Below are positions 26,044-34,295 of a DNA stretch of 64,000 bases, piece by piece. The stretch's first letter is position 1, and every line of letters starts with the position of its first letter. The stretch comes from Bacteroidales bacterium (GTDB lineage: Bacteria > Bacteroidota > Bacteroidia > Bacteroidales > UBA932), in the NCBI GenBank assembly GCA_017427385.1, contig JAFRSW010000004.1:1-64000 (forward strand), given 5' to 3'. The translations under genes were made by a program, and so were the position numbers. The notes beneath the pieces are model-generated. The model ran no database searches, was not told the DNA's origin, and worked only from the letters and a program-made list of their open reading frames with translations.

Positions 26044-26916
26044 ATGCGAATCTATTTGAATTGTTGCAGTAAAGGGCTTGAAACGGACATCCTATTCAAA
26101 TCTCCTATTGAATTCATTGCCGGAATCAACCGGATTGCGGTCTGTATTCTATTGTGTCTGGCAAAATGCATGACAGTCAGCGTCATCTCCTTCTGCCTGA
26201 TGGACAATCATTTCCACCTTTTGCTGTATGGTGAGGAGGAGCACTGCATACGGTTCCTCAATCTCTATAAAAAGCTGACCCTGATGTGGATAGCCACCCA
26301 TCGCGGAGCCCCTCTGAATGGAGAAATAGTTTTGGGCCATTGGCCGATTGCCCGGGATAAAATCCACGAAAAGGTGGTGTATTATCATCGGAATCCGTAT
26401 GCGGCTGGATTCAGAACTCTGCCATATTACTACAAATGGTCATCGGCCGGGCTGCTCTTCGCCGACAGGAAAGAACAGATGAAGGGCCTGACCAAAGCCT
26501 CGGACCTATCCGCCGAATGTAAAAGAAGATATATGTATAGCCGCGTTGAAGTCCCTGATAATTGGTATTTTACAGAGGACGACATGGTCTGGCCGGGCAG
26601 TTTTATCGACGTCAACTTCCTGGAAAGGCTGTTTCAAGGCCCAGGCTCTTATATGTTCGAAATGAACAACAGTAACATCGACAAAGATTGCGAAAGGGAG
26701 ATGCTGATGGACAGCATGATGCTGCCGGACGGGGACATTTTGAAGATGGCCAAGGAACACGCATCCCGGTTGTTCGACAAAAACGATATCGGCCAATGCA
26801 GCAAGGGAGAACGGGTAAGCATAGGTGTCATGCTGCGTAAAGACCTGGGATGTAATCATAAGCAGTTGGCCCGAGTGCTGAAACTGTCGCCTTCAGACCT
26901 GAAATTGATGGTATGA
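26044..26916 (+). CDS. REP-associated tyrosine transposase (RAYT, Y1/HUH family)
   Basis: The 290-residue protein has the HUH metal motif MDNHFHLLL (His56, His58) and, downstream, YYHRNPYAAGF followed by YYYKWSSAG, which matches the RAYT signature Y-x-H-x-N-P-x-x-A-G...WSS; Tyr113 or Tyr114 is the likely nucleophile. The C-terminal 130 residues form an extension with a helix-turn-helix-like end (IGVMLRKDLGCNHKQLARVL). RAYTs are single-stranded-DNA nucleases associated with REP palindromes. ATG 26044 fits the family start; the frame is open upstream to 25843 but that part overlaps the array and has no family similarity. It is coupled to the next gene by ATGA. Codon use is more AT-rich than in the neighbours. 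Confidence 0.85.
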   Translation: MRIYLNCCSKGLETDILFKSPIEFIAGINRIAVCILLCLAKCMTVSVISFCLMDNHFHLLLYGEEEHCIRFLNLYKKLTLMWIATHRGAPLNGEIVLGHWPIARDKIHEKVVYYHRNPYAAGFRTLPYYYKWSSAGLLFADRKEQMKGLTKASDLSAECKRRYMYSRVEVPDNWYFTEDDMVWPGSFIDVNFLERLFQGPGSYMFEMNNSNIDKDCEREMLMDSMMLPDGDILKMAKEHASRLFDKNDIGQCSKGERVSIGVMLRKDLGCNHKQLARVLKLSPSDLKLMV

Positions 26917-27722
26917 TCTGGAAGGTGATAGCCGACCTGCTGATGCCGAGGACGTGCCTGGCGTGCGGGGCGGAACTGGGCCCTGAGGAGGAACATCTCT
27001 GCGAATCCTGCTGGAAGGATCTTCCCCGGACAAGATATTGGAAGTTGAGGGAGAACCCTATGGCCGAGAGCTTTAACTCTCTGGTACAGAGGAATATGGG
27101 TGAGGATGTTCGGTATCAGCCCTATGGCTATGCGGCGTCCTTGTATCTCTATAAAGGAGGATACCGGGAGATCAGCAAGGCCCTGAAATACCGGCGGAAT
27201 TTTGCGGCGGGGCGATATTTTGCGCGGATGCTGGGCACGACACTCGCCGGCTCGCAGTATTTTCAGGACGTGGATCTCGTCGTGCCCATCCCCCTTCATT
27301 GGACCCGGCGCTGGCAGCGCGGATACAACCAGGCGGCAGTCATCGCTCGGGAAGTGGCGGCCTGTCTGGGATGCCCCTGCGACACGAGGCTACTGAAACG
27401 CACCCGGCATACCCGGACTCAGACCCACCTGAATGCCGAGGGCCGTGCCTCCAATGTGGCCGGTGCTTTCCAGGTGAATCTGCGTGGGTGGAGCAAGTTG
27501 AGCGGTAAGATGGCAAAGAATGGTGAAGGTGATGGGGTGTCCGAAGGCCTGAGATTCCGCCACTGTTTATTAATAGACGATGTTTTCACTACCGGCTCGA
27601 CCGCTGCCTCCTGCGAACGGGCAATCAGGGCGGCCCTGCGGACTGCAACCCCCGGCCGGAATTCCAATAATGCCCGCCGAGTCAGGATTTCGGTCGCCAC
27701 GTTGGCCTGCGTGGAACGCTGA
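26913..27722 (+). CDS. ComF family phosphoribosyltransferase-like protein
   Basis: The 269-residue protein has an N-terminal zinc-finger-like pair (CLACG...CESCW) and a PRTase domain with the GYNQA motif (RGYNQAAVIA), R-x-T-x-T-Q-T-x-L (RTRHTRTQTHLNAEGR), and the PRPP loop LLIDDVFTTGST. ComF proteins are needed for DNA uptake in transformable bacteria. Its ATG at 26913 overlaps the RAYT stop, so it is translated from the RAYT message unless an internal promoter exists. An insertion of about 20 residues lies between Arg-rich motif and PRPP loop. Competence in this organism is not shown. Confidence 0.88.
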   Translation: MIWKVIADLLMPRTCLACGAELGPEEEHLCESCWKDLPRTRYWKLRENPMAESFNSLVQRNMGEDVRYQPYGYAASLYLYKGGYREISKALKYRRNFAAGRYFARMLGTTLAGSQYFQDVDLVVPIPLHWTRRWQRGYNQAAVIAREVAACLGCPCDTRLLKRTRHTRTQTHLNAEGRASNVAGAFQVNLRGWSKLSGKMAKNGEGDGVSEGLRFRHCLLIDDVFTTGSTAASCERAIRAALRTATPGRNSNNARRVRISVATLACVER

Positions 27723-27730
27723 CGTTTGCC

Positions 27731-28234
27731 TTAGAATGATTTTCCGAAAGAGAATCCTATCTGATGGCCTTTGTAGGGAACTGTCACTCCTCCATCCAGG
27801 TTGCCGGCGCCACCAAGGAACCAGTAATTGACCTTGAAGAAGTATTTGTGGATGTTGACACCTACTGACGGATTAATGAAATAGCAAATGTCATTATGAT
27901 CCGAAATGGTAAGCTCCAAGCCGGTGCGCGCAGAGACGAACGGGCTGAGATCACTCTTGAAGAAAACATATTTTGCTTCGAGGAAAAGAGGGAAGGATAC
28001 ACCTTCGCTATGAAGTAACTTCTCAAGGCCGGTGCCGATTCCGATGAATGATCCATCTCCGTAAGAAATACCGTGGACCGTCAGAATATCAAACTCTCCA
28101 CCACCGGCACTTTGCTTTCCAATATTGGCACGCCCTCCTACCTCGAGCCCACCTGAATATCCTTGTTTAAAACCCGACTGTGCTGAAGCCAAAACTGAAA
28201 TCAGAAAAAATACAATAGTCAGATACTTTTTCAT
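27731..28234 (-). CDS. Small outer-membrane beta-barrel protein, unknown function
   Basis: The 167-residue protein starts at MKKYLTIVFFLISVLASAQ, an SPI signal with cleavage after the AQ pair; the ORF extends upstream but the start at 28234 is the only one giving a signal peptide. It has alternating aromatic and glycine strands (SFIGIGTGLEKLL, IGFSFGKSF with final Phe), typical of a small barrel. It converges on the ComF gene with an 8-bp gap. Confidence 0.7.
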   Translation of the reverse strand: MKKYLTIVFFLISVLASAQSGFKQGYSGGLEVGGRANIGKQSAGGGEFDILTVHGISYGDGSFIGIGTGLEKLLHSEGVSFPLFLEAKYVFFKSDLSPFVSARTGLELTISDHNDICYFINPSVGVNIHKYFFKVNYWFLGGAGNLDGGVTVPYKGHQIGFSFGKSF

Positions 28235-28299
28235 AGTATTAACCGTTATTTGAAATGGGCGGCAAAAGTACTCAATTTTCAAAACAAAAGCAAAAACCT

Positions 28300-28307
28300 T
28301 ATATTTG
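28300..28307 (+). promoter_or_regulatory. -7 box of the DUF456 gene
   Basis: TATATTTG (perfect consensus) lies 7 nt before ATG 28315. Confidence 0.55.
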
Positions 28308-28314
28308 CAGAACT

Positions 28315-28800
28315 ATGACTTCACTTGAAATATTTGCAATCATCTGCGGGGTGCTGGGCATCATCGGCAGTATAGTTCCCGGGCTGCCCGGGCCTCCACT
28401 CAGTTGGGTGGGTCTCCTGTTGGTTTTCTTCGCCGGCAACCGCGGGGATTGCGACCCCATCTCCACCAACTTCCTGCTGATCTGGTTGGCCATCACCACC
28501 ATAGTCACGATCCTCGATTATGTGATTCCCGGGTGGTTCGCCAAGACTACCGGCGGCCACAAGGAGGCATCGTGGGGAGCTATCATCGGCCTGTTCGCAG
28601 GCATCTTCCTTACGCCGATTGGCATGCTGGCGGGTGCTCTGCTGGGTGCCTTTATCGGGGAATTCTATTTCGCGCAGCAGGATGCTATGCATTCTGTCAA
28701 GGCGTCGCTCGGGGCATTCCTCGGTTTTATCTTCAGCACCGGTCTCAAACTGATTGCAGCCGGCATAATGGCATTCTACATTTTCAAGGCGATAATCTAA
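28315..28800 (+). CDS. DUF456 membrane protein
   Basis: The 161-residue protein has four or five membrane helices and the DUF456 hallmarks: GSIVPGLPGPPLSW near the start, TILDYVIPGWFAKTTGGHKEASWGA in the middle (as motifs LDYVIPGW and GGSK/GGHKEASWGA), and GAFIGEF. Function unknown. ATG 28315 is chosen because the -7 box lies just upstream. It is a monocistronic gene followed immediately by repeat array 2. Confidence 0.88.
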   Translation: MTSLEIFAIICGVLGIIGSIVPGLPGPPLSWVGLLLVFFAGNRGDCDPISTNFLLIWLAITTIVTILDYVIPGWFAKTTGGHKEASWGAIIGLFAGIFLTPIGMLAGALLGAFIGEFYFAQQDAMHSVKASLGAFLGFIFSTGLKLIAAGIMAFYIFKAII

Positions 28801-28813
28801 CCTTTTCTTCTCA

Positions 28814-28957
28814 GACCCGTAGAGGTTTCGCGGGTTTTTCTTGACGGGTGGGGCAAAAAACGGGCGACCCGTAGAGGTTTGGCAGGAAAAGCTCGACGGG
28901 TAGGGCAAAAAATGGGCTACCTGTAGAGGTTTCGCGGGAAAAGTTCGACGGGTGGAA
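28814..28957 (+). repeat. REP-like array 2: three units, period 52 bp
   Basis: Units begin GACCCGTAGAGG at 28814 and 28866, and TACCTGTAGAGG at 28918. Each is followed by a stem partner (TTGACGGGT, CTCGACGGGT, TTCGACGGGT) and, in the first two, a spacer GGGCAAAAAAYGGGC. GTAG is kept in all three. The orientation is opposite to array 1. It begins 13 nt after the DUF456 stop. Confidence 0.85.
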
Positions 28958-29004
28958 CGGAATGCAAGCGGAGAGCTGCGGGTGGGGAGGCCAGGCTGGG
29001 TGGA

Positions 29005-29721
29005 TTACGCCGAGGTGAGGTAGCAGCGGACGGCGGACCAGCGGCGGGCAGCAAGGTCGGCGGGGGTAATGAGGAAGTTGAGCATGCCGCAGTCGAAGAA
29101 GCGGAGGCCCCAGTCGTCGTTTTCGTCAATCTGCAGGAGGTTGATCATGCCGGGCATTTCCTGAACAACTTCGTCGTAGAAGGGACGACCCAGCAGCTGG
29201 AACCCGTCGCCAGCCGCACCGCAAAAGCCACTAGCCGAACCACTGGATCCACCGCCGACAACAAACGTCATCGGAACTGCCGGCAGGCAGGCTTCGGTGC
29301 CATCCTCATACAGGATGCTGTGCGTATGCAGATTCTCGCAGGAGGGAGCCCACAGAACTTTAAAACAGGGCGCTTCCCATTCGCCGAGTCCGGGCGAAAC
29401 CGCGGCGTCCAGATTTCCCAAAAAGTAATCCAACGCTGCGAAGAAATACAGCATTCCCTCATGGGGCAGCAGGCCCTCCGGGTCAACGGCCGCCAAATCC
29501 GAACAGCGTATCTGGCAGATGAAGGTGAGCGGATCATCGTATTCATCCACGGCATCGTGGCCGTCATCGTCTACATATTCCTCCCGGACCGGCACCTCCG
29601 GATATTCAAGCTCTTCCGGCATGTCCGGGAAACCCCACCACTTGCTCTGCCCGAACAACGCCCCTCCGGCAGCACCCGCCGAAGCCCCCGAGGACTTCCC
29701 AAACTTGATCTGAATCGCCAT
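29005..29721 (-). CDS. DUF1963 (YwqG-like) protein
   Basis: The 238-residue cytoplasmic protein shows the family elements SKWWGFPDMPEELEYP, PLTFICQIRCSDLA, and GMLYFFAALD. DUF1963 is widespread and of unknown function. The N-terminus starts SGASAGAAGGALFG, a low-complexity addition. It is 3 nt from the 29725-30312 gene, with which it forms a short operon. Confidence 0.85.
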   Translation of the reverse strand: MAIQIKFGKSSGASAGAAGGALFGQSKWWGFPDMPEELEYPEVPVREEYVDDDGHDAVDEYDDPLTFICQIRCSDLAAVDPEGLLPHEGMLYFFAALDYFLGNLDAAVSPGLGEWEAPCFKVLWAPSCENLHTHSILYEDGTEACLPAVPMTFVVGGGSSGSASGFCGAAGDGFQLLGRPFYDEVVQEMPGMINLLQIDENDDWGLRFFDCGMLNFLITPADLAARRWSAVRCYLTSA

Positions 29722-29724
29722 AAG

Positions 29725-30312
29725 CTAATCGAATAATACCCTGGGATTCAACTCAGTAGGACTCTTCCACGGAATCCCGCGCCTGGCCAGCACCCGCTTC
29801 AGGGCAGGCCAATGGGCATGGCAGAATCCCATCCCGCGAGGCACATCCTTCAGCATCTTGTCCACTTCCAGCTCCGCCTTGTAGATGTTGTCCTCCCACA
29901 GCGAAGTGCGCTCGATCGGGTCGAACTTCAGCATCCGCCCGTACTTCTTGGAAAACTCCTCGTTGGAGATATTGTCCGGGTCGGTGTAGGCCTCCAGCTT
30001 CTCGATATCGTGAAGAATATCCTCCTCCTTCAGCCAGTCCGACTTCTCGTCCGAGGCGCGCAAGAATTCCAGTTCTATCTTCAAAATCAGCAGGCACAGC
30101 CGGGGTACGTCGTACTCCGAGAGCTGCTCCAGCACGGCATTGCAGGCATAGGCCTTCCCGAGAGGGGTTTCCTCCTCCTCGTCGGGAATCTCCCTGATCA
30201 GAACGAGGGCATCGAGGGCCAGGGGGATGTTGGCCCAGATGCGCATATCCTCCGAATTCTTCTTCATTTCGTCGACCAGAGCCACGATCCGGTCCGCATA
30301 ACTTTTTGCCAT
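29725..30312 (-). CDS. Conserved hypothetical, helical protein
   Basis: The 195-residue protein has no signal or membrane segment and is predicted mostly alpha-helical (EEDILHDIEKLEAYTDPDNI). It ends in HAHWPALKRVLARRGIPWKSP followed by NPRVLFD, a pattern I recall from small hypothetical proteins encoded next to DUF1963 genes, but I cannot assign a function. ATG 30312 is chosen over TTG 30324. It lies between DUF1963 and an AlkZ-related gene, all on the minus strand. Confidence 0.65.
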   Translation of the reverse strand: MAKSYADRIVALVDEMKKNSEDMRIWANIPLALDALVLIREIPDEEEETPLGKAYACNAVLEQLSEYDVPRLCLLILKIELEFLRASDEKSDWLKEEDILHDIEKLEAYTDPDNISNEEFSKKYGRMLKFDPIERTSLWEDNIYKAELEVDKMLKDVPRGMGFCHAHWPALKRVLARRGIPWKSPTELNPRVLFD

Positions 30313-30333
30313 AATTGCCTGCAAGATAATAAT

Positions 30334-31020
30334 TTATTCCAGAATTTTGCAGATATCCTTCTCCCGGGCCTCCGGAAGCAGCTCCCGCAGATGCCCGAGC
30401 AAGGCGTCGAAAGACTCCGCCGGCGTGCAGCCGACTTCCAGCGGATTCTCCGCGCTGAAAGGGCTGAACCCACCGAAAACCGGGCCTGCATCTTCCGAAC
30501 AAAACAGCGCCTCCGGCGTGCAGAAGCTACAGGTCTGCCAGCCGCTGTATTTCAGGGTAGGCCCCCGGTACACCCGCTGGATGTCCCCGATCAGCAGCCG
30601 CGTGCAATGCGAAAGACGCGTCACCACCCCGTCCGCAGCGGCCTTCTTCAGCCCCAGCAGCAGGCGGATGTCCTTGCTCCCGACGGACCCCTGTTTCTCC
30701 ATCAGCTCCAGCACCTTGCGCCCCGCCGCATCCGGCTGATACCTGGCCTGGGAGAGCCTCCTGTTATGCAGATGCGCATACCACTCCACCGTCGCGAAAG
30801 CGGCCTTCCCGCCGCACAGGAACTTACCGTAGGCGATCTCCCCGCTCTGCACCACATCCACCTTCCAGTCCCACGGGCCGAGGTCGTCGGAAGAGTCGAA
30901 CCAGTGCTCCGGCGGTGTCATCTCCTGAATGGAAAACCCCGGCACCGGCCCCTTGAAGAAGGGCACAATGCCAAATTCGCGTATGGCCGCCAGCATCGAT
31001 TCGGGAGAGACAATCTTCAT
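30334..31020 (-). CDS. AlkZ-related winged-helix protein
   Basis: The 228-residue protein contains the stretch PWDWKVDVVQSGEIAYGKF and RRLSQARY, which I recognise from AlkZ-related (HTH_42-like) proteins, and a winged-helix segment (VLELMEKQGSVGSKDIRLLLGL). Full AlkZ glycosylases, which unhook interstrand crosslinks, are about 400 residues and carry a QxQ motif; this is shorter and I do not see that motif, so repair activity is doubtful. It is the first gene of a minus-strand group and is served by the divergent promoter at 31025-31045. Confidence 0.7.
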   Translation of the reverse strand: MKIVSPESMLAAIREFGIVPFFKGPVPGFSIQEMTPPEHWFDSSDDLGPWDWKVDVVQSGEIAYGKFLCGGKAAFATVEWYAHLHNRRLSQARYQPDAAGRKVLELMEKQGSVGSKDIRLLLGLKKAAADGVVTRLSHCTRLLIGDIQRVYRGPTLKYSGWQTCSFCTPEALFCSEDAGPVFGGFSPFSAENPLEVGCTPAESFDALLGHLRELLPEAREKDICKILE

Positions 31021-31024
31021 AGCT

Positions 31025-31045
31025 CAAAGATAATCATTATATTTG
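31025..31045. promoter_or_regulatory. Compact divergent promoter (inverted copy of the one at 22882)
   Basis: The minus -7 box TATCTTTG lies at 31032-31025 and the plus -7 box TATATTTG at 31038-31045, separated by 5 nt. The 21-bp segment is the exact reverse complement of 22882-22902. Confidence 0.7.
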
Positions 31046-31050
31046 TACAT

Positions 31051-32121
31051 ATGAAACGCCTCACTCTCATCCTGATTCTTTTTGCAGCGGTCTCCGCCAG
31101 GGCACAGGTCTGGCATGATGCTGCGCAGATGCACATTTTCGGAAAGGCGGTGGAGGATACCTACGCCCCCTTCGTACGCTTCCCGGAAGATATCAACCAG
31201 AAGGCCCGGAAGGACCTCAAGTACCTAGGAGGGGATGCTGCGGGCCTCTATGTGCAGTTCCGCACGGATTCCCCGGCGGTGCATGTGCGCTGGAGTTCGG
31301 TCAAAAAACTGACCATGTCGCATATGGCCTCGGTGGGCTCCCGCGGGGTGGACCTCTATGCGAAGACGGACGCCGGATGGCGTTTCGTGGGGAGTGCCCG
31401 GCCGGCGCTGGACTACAACGAAACCACGCGCTGCATAGTCAAGAAGATGGATGCGGGCTACAAGGAGTTCCGCATGTACCTATCCCTCTACGACGGCATC
31501 AGCAAGCTGGAGATAGGCACCGAGCCCGGCAGCGAATTCATCCCGGTTTCGGTAGATAAGCGCAAGGCCCCGGTGGTGATGTACGGCACATCCATCCTTC
31601 AAGGGGGATGCGTCTCGCGCCCCGGCATGGCCTTCACCAACATACTCGGCAGGATGCTGGACCGCGAGGTGGTGAACCTGGGTTTCAGCGGCAACGCCAA
31701 ACTCGATCCGGAAATCGCCGAGCTGATGGCCCGCGTGGAGAACCCGGCGGTATTTGTGCTGGACAATGTGCCCAACGACAGCCCTGAGCTTATTCTCGAA
31801 AGGGGCGAGGCTTTCGTGAAGATTCTGCGCGATGCCCACCCTTCCGTTCCCATCGTTTTCGTGGAGATGGCGCACTACGCCCACGATTTCGTGAGCTCAG
31901 AGTCATATGCCGACGTGGAGGCCCGAAATGCGGCGCAACATACTATTTATGAGAGGGTTAAGGCTGCCGGTGACAAGAATCTGTACTACGTTTCCGGCAC
32001 CGGCCTGAACGGCTCCGACGGTGAAGCCACCGTGGATTACGTTCATACCACTGACCTTGGCCAGACTCGCTACGCTGAGCGGCTCTATCCTATTCTAAAG
32101 GCTATCCTCGCGGGAAAATAG
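31051..32121 (+). CDS. Secreted SGNH/GDSL esterase with N-terminal carbohydrate-binding-like domain
   Basis: The 356-residue protein has an SPI signal (to RAQ) and an N-terminal jelly-roll (about 20-170; GVDLYAKTDAGWRFVG motif typical of SGNH_hydro_3 N-domains). The SGNH domain (about 175-350) has GTSILQGG, GFSGNAKLDPE, DNVPND and the final D-x-x-H (VDYVHTTDLG). Such enzymes deacetylate plant or host polysaccharides; substrate unknown. It is divergent from the AlkZ-related gene and its 3' end overlaps the convergent GH29 gene by 27 nt. Confidence 0.9.
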   Translation: MKRLTLILILFAAVSARAQVWHDAAQMHIFGKAVEDTYAPFVRFPEDINQKARKDLKYLGGDAAGLYVQFRTDSPAVHVRWSSVKKLTMSHMASVGSRGVDLYAKTDAGWRFVGSARPALDYNETTRCIVKKMDAGYKEFRMYLSLYDGISKLEIGTEPGSEFIPVSVDKRKAPVVMYGTSILQGGCVSRPGMAFTNILGRMLDREVVNLGFSGNAKLDPEIAELMARVENPAVFVLDNVPNDSPELILERGEAFVKILRDAHPSVPIVFVEMAHYAHDFVSSESYADVEARNAAQHTIYERVKAAGDKNLYYVSGTGLNGSDGEATVDYVHTTDLGQTRYAERLYPILKAILAGK

Positions 32122-33444
32122 GCTGACCCCGCTGAGCGCCGGCCGGCCCTGGGATCCGGTAACCACCACGCGAAGCTTCCTGGCCTTGCGGGGCTCGATG
32201 GGGATGATGCGCTTATATCCGATAGTAGTCCCTTCCGCGATGGTCCACCAGCCGCCGTTAGCCAGAGCCACATCAAAATTCTGAATCTGCACTTCGAAAC
32301 TGCTCACCCTCTGCCCGAGGGAGATATCTTCCTGGAGCTGGATAAGGTCGAAACTGCGGTACTCCGGCAGCTCTATTTCCAGCACACGGCCATCCGAACG
32401 GCGGCGCACGCGAGCCCCGGAAGCCAGGTCAGTGCCGAACACCTTCTCGCGCCAGTCCCTGAATTCCATCAGCCTCAGTGAATCTATTTCATGGATGCGC
32501 CCGCGCGTGTCCGGCGGCACGTTCAGAAGAAGCAGGGAATTCCGCCCCACGCTCATGAGCCAGATGTCCGCCAGTTGCTCAACAGTCTTCACCTGCGGGT
32601 TTTCGGACTCTCTCCAGAACCATCCAGGGCGTATCGATACATCCGTCTCGGCAGGGATCCAGGCCGAACCATGCACATTCCCCTGCTGGAGGGTGTCGCG
32701 TGGAGGAGCGCCCGCGCCGGGGGTGAAGCCCTCTACATCGAGCTTGCTCCAGTTGGTTTCGCAGGCTATTCCGCGCTCGTTCCCCATCCAGCGGCAGCCG
32801 GGGCCTACATCGCTGAATATCACGGCAGACGGGCTCAGCGACAGCACGGTCTGATTGAATGCAGGCCAGTCGTACACCTGCTTTTTGCCGGTAGGACCCT
32901 CGCCGCAGGCGCCATCGAACCATTGTTCGAAAATCTGCCCGTAGCGGCCCCCGTGCACGTCCTGCAGGGTGCGGATGAACTTTTCGTTATACTCAGGCGT
33001 GCCGTAGGCGGGGTCGTTGCGGTCCCAAGGGGAGATGTATACCCCGAACTTCAGCCCGTATTCCCGGCAGGCGGAGGAAAGCTCCGCGAGCACGTCCCCC
33101 TGCCCGTCCCGCCAGCTGCTCTGGGCCACGGTGTGGGTGCTCTCCGGATTCGGCCAGAGGCAGAAACCGTCGTGATGCTTGGCGGTGATGATTATGCCCT
33201 TCATGCCCGCGGCCTTGGCGGTCGCGGCCCACTGGCGGCAGTCCAGGGCAGTGGGATTGAAGAGGTCTTCCGCCTCCGTGCCCTTGCCCCATTCCAGTCC
33301 GCTGAAGGTGTTGGGCCCGAAGTGGACGAACATGTTGTATTCCATCTTCTGCCACTCCAGCTGCGCCGCAGACGGCACGGGGCCTTCAAACTGCGGCGTG
33401 CAGGCGGCAAGCAGAATCAGCAGGTATGCGCAGCGGAGTTTCAT
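32095..33444 (-). CDS. Alpha-L-fucosidase (GH29) lipoprotein
   Basis: The 449-residue protein has SPII signal MKLRCAYLLILLAAC and a GH29 barrel: MFVHFGPNTFSGLEWGKG, TAKHHDGFCLWP, PWDRNDPAYGTPEYN, and FEQWFDGACG with the nucleophile Asp, then a C-terminal beta-sandwich (about 350-449). It releases fucose from glycans. It is the third gene of an operon GH125 - esterase - GH29 (1-nt overlap with the esterase), suggesting host N-glycan or mucin-type glycan use. Confidence 0.92.
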   Translation of the reverse strand: MKLRCAYLLILLAACTPQFEGPVPSAAQLEWQKMEYNMFVHFGPNTFSGLEWGKGTEAEDLFNPTALDCRQWAATAKAAGMKGIIITAKHHDGFCLWPNPESTHTVAQSSWRDGQGDVLAELSSACREYGLKFGVYISPWDRNDPAYGTPEYNEKFIRTLQDVHGGRYGQIFEQWFDGACGEGPTGKKQVYDWPAFNQTVLSLSPSAVIFSDVGPGCRWMGNERGIACETNWSKLDVEGFTPGAGAPPRDTLQQGNVHGSAWIPAETDVSIRPGWFWRESENPQVKTVEQLADIWLMSVGRNSLLLLNVPPDTRGRIHEIDSLRLMEFRDWREKVFGTDLASGARVRRRSDGRVLEIELPEYRSFDLIQLQEDISLGQRVSSFEVQIQNFDVALANGGWWTIAEGTTIGYKRIIPIEPRKARKLRVVVTGSQGRPALSGVSLFSREDSL

Positions 33445-34295
33445 CAGTTGAAATTCCTTGAGGCAAACGGCAGCGACAGACGCAGGGCCAGATGCCAGTA
33501 TTCCCAGTTATGCACTCCATTGCGCACGCGGAGTTCGCTGTGCACTCCGGCCTTCTTCATCTTCATGTGCAGACCGTAATTCAGGTGCAGCAGGAAGTCG
33601 TCGTCGCCGCAGTCGATGAACCAGGCGACCGTGCGGAGCTTCTCCAGGGTGGCCTCGTCGGCATTATCCATAAAGTCGAGGGCGGAATACTGCTTTACCG
33701 CCTCGCGCACATAGTAAAGCTTATCGATGGCATCCACCGTGCGCTTCAGCTCATCCTCTTTATTATCGAGCCAGGCACTCATCGCATAGCAGCTGGAGAA
33801 CATGTCGGGATGCCTCTGGGAATAGACCACGCTGCCGCCGCCGCCCATCGAAAGGCCCATGATGGCTCGCTGGCCCTTGCTGCCACCGCAGGAGTACTTT
33901 TTCTCGAGAGTGGGCACCAGCTCCTTAAAGAAGAAATCCTCGTAGTTCCAGCCGGGCATGTTGAAGTAGCCGTTCCAGGTGTTGTGCACATCCGGACCGC
34001 CCGCGTTGGGCATGATGATGACCATGGGCACGATTTCGCCCGTGCGGGACAGTTCATCGGTGACGGTCTTCATGCCGCCGCGCTTCGCCCATGCGGTGTA
34101 GTTGTCGCTCAGGCCATGCAGGAGGTACACCACGGGATAGTGGCGCTCCACCTTGCCGTAGCCGTCCGGCAGATAAACGTTATACGTAACGGAGGCTCCC
34201 AGCACGCGGCTGTAGAGGCTGTCGGTCACCACCTTCCCCGCCCTCAAAGGCAGGAAGGCCAGCGCCAGAAGGGTAATCAGTAAGAGTTTTTTCAT
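33444..34295 (-). CDS. Secreted CE1-like esterase (esterase D/tributyrin esterase type)
   Basis: The 283-residue protein has an SPI signal (to LRAG) and an alpha/beta-hydrolase domain: YLLHGLSDNYTAW, IIMPNAGGPD, the nucleophile elbow GLSMGGGGS, acid Asp in FIDCGDDDFLL, and His in NGVHNWEYW. The middle gene of the glycan operon; it overlaps both neighbours (4 nt upstream, 1 nt downstream). It probably removes acyl groups from the same glycan processed by the flanking glycosidases. Confidence 0.9.
   Translation of the reverse strand: MKKLLLITLLALAFLPLRAGKVVTDSLYSRVLGASVTYNVYLPDGYGKVERHYPVVYLLHGLSDNYTAWAKRGGMKTVTDELSRTGEIVPMVIIMPNAGGPDVHNTWNGYFNMPGWNYEDFFFKELVPTLEKKYSCGGSKGQRAIMGLSMGGGGSVVYSQRHPDMFSSCYAMSAWLDNKEDELKRTVDAIDKLYYVREAVKQYSALDFMDNADEATLEKLRTVAWFIDCGDDDFLLHLNYGLHMKMKKAGVHSELRVRNGVHNWEYWHLALRLSLPFASRNFN

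Noticed and set aside
29812-31050. Very long upstream extension of the 31051 SGNH esterase frame
   Set aside because: It runs antisense through two minus-strand genes and across a promoter; the signal peptide marks the start at 31051.
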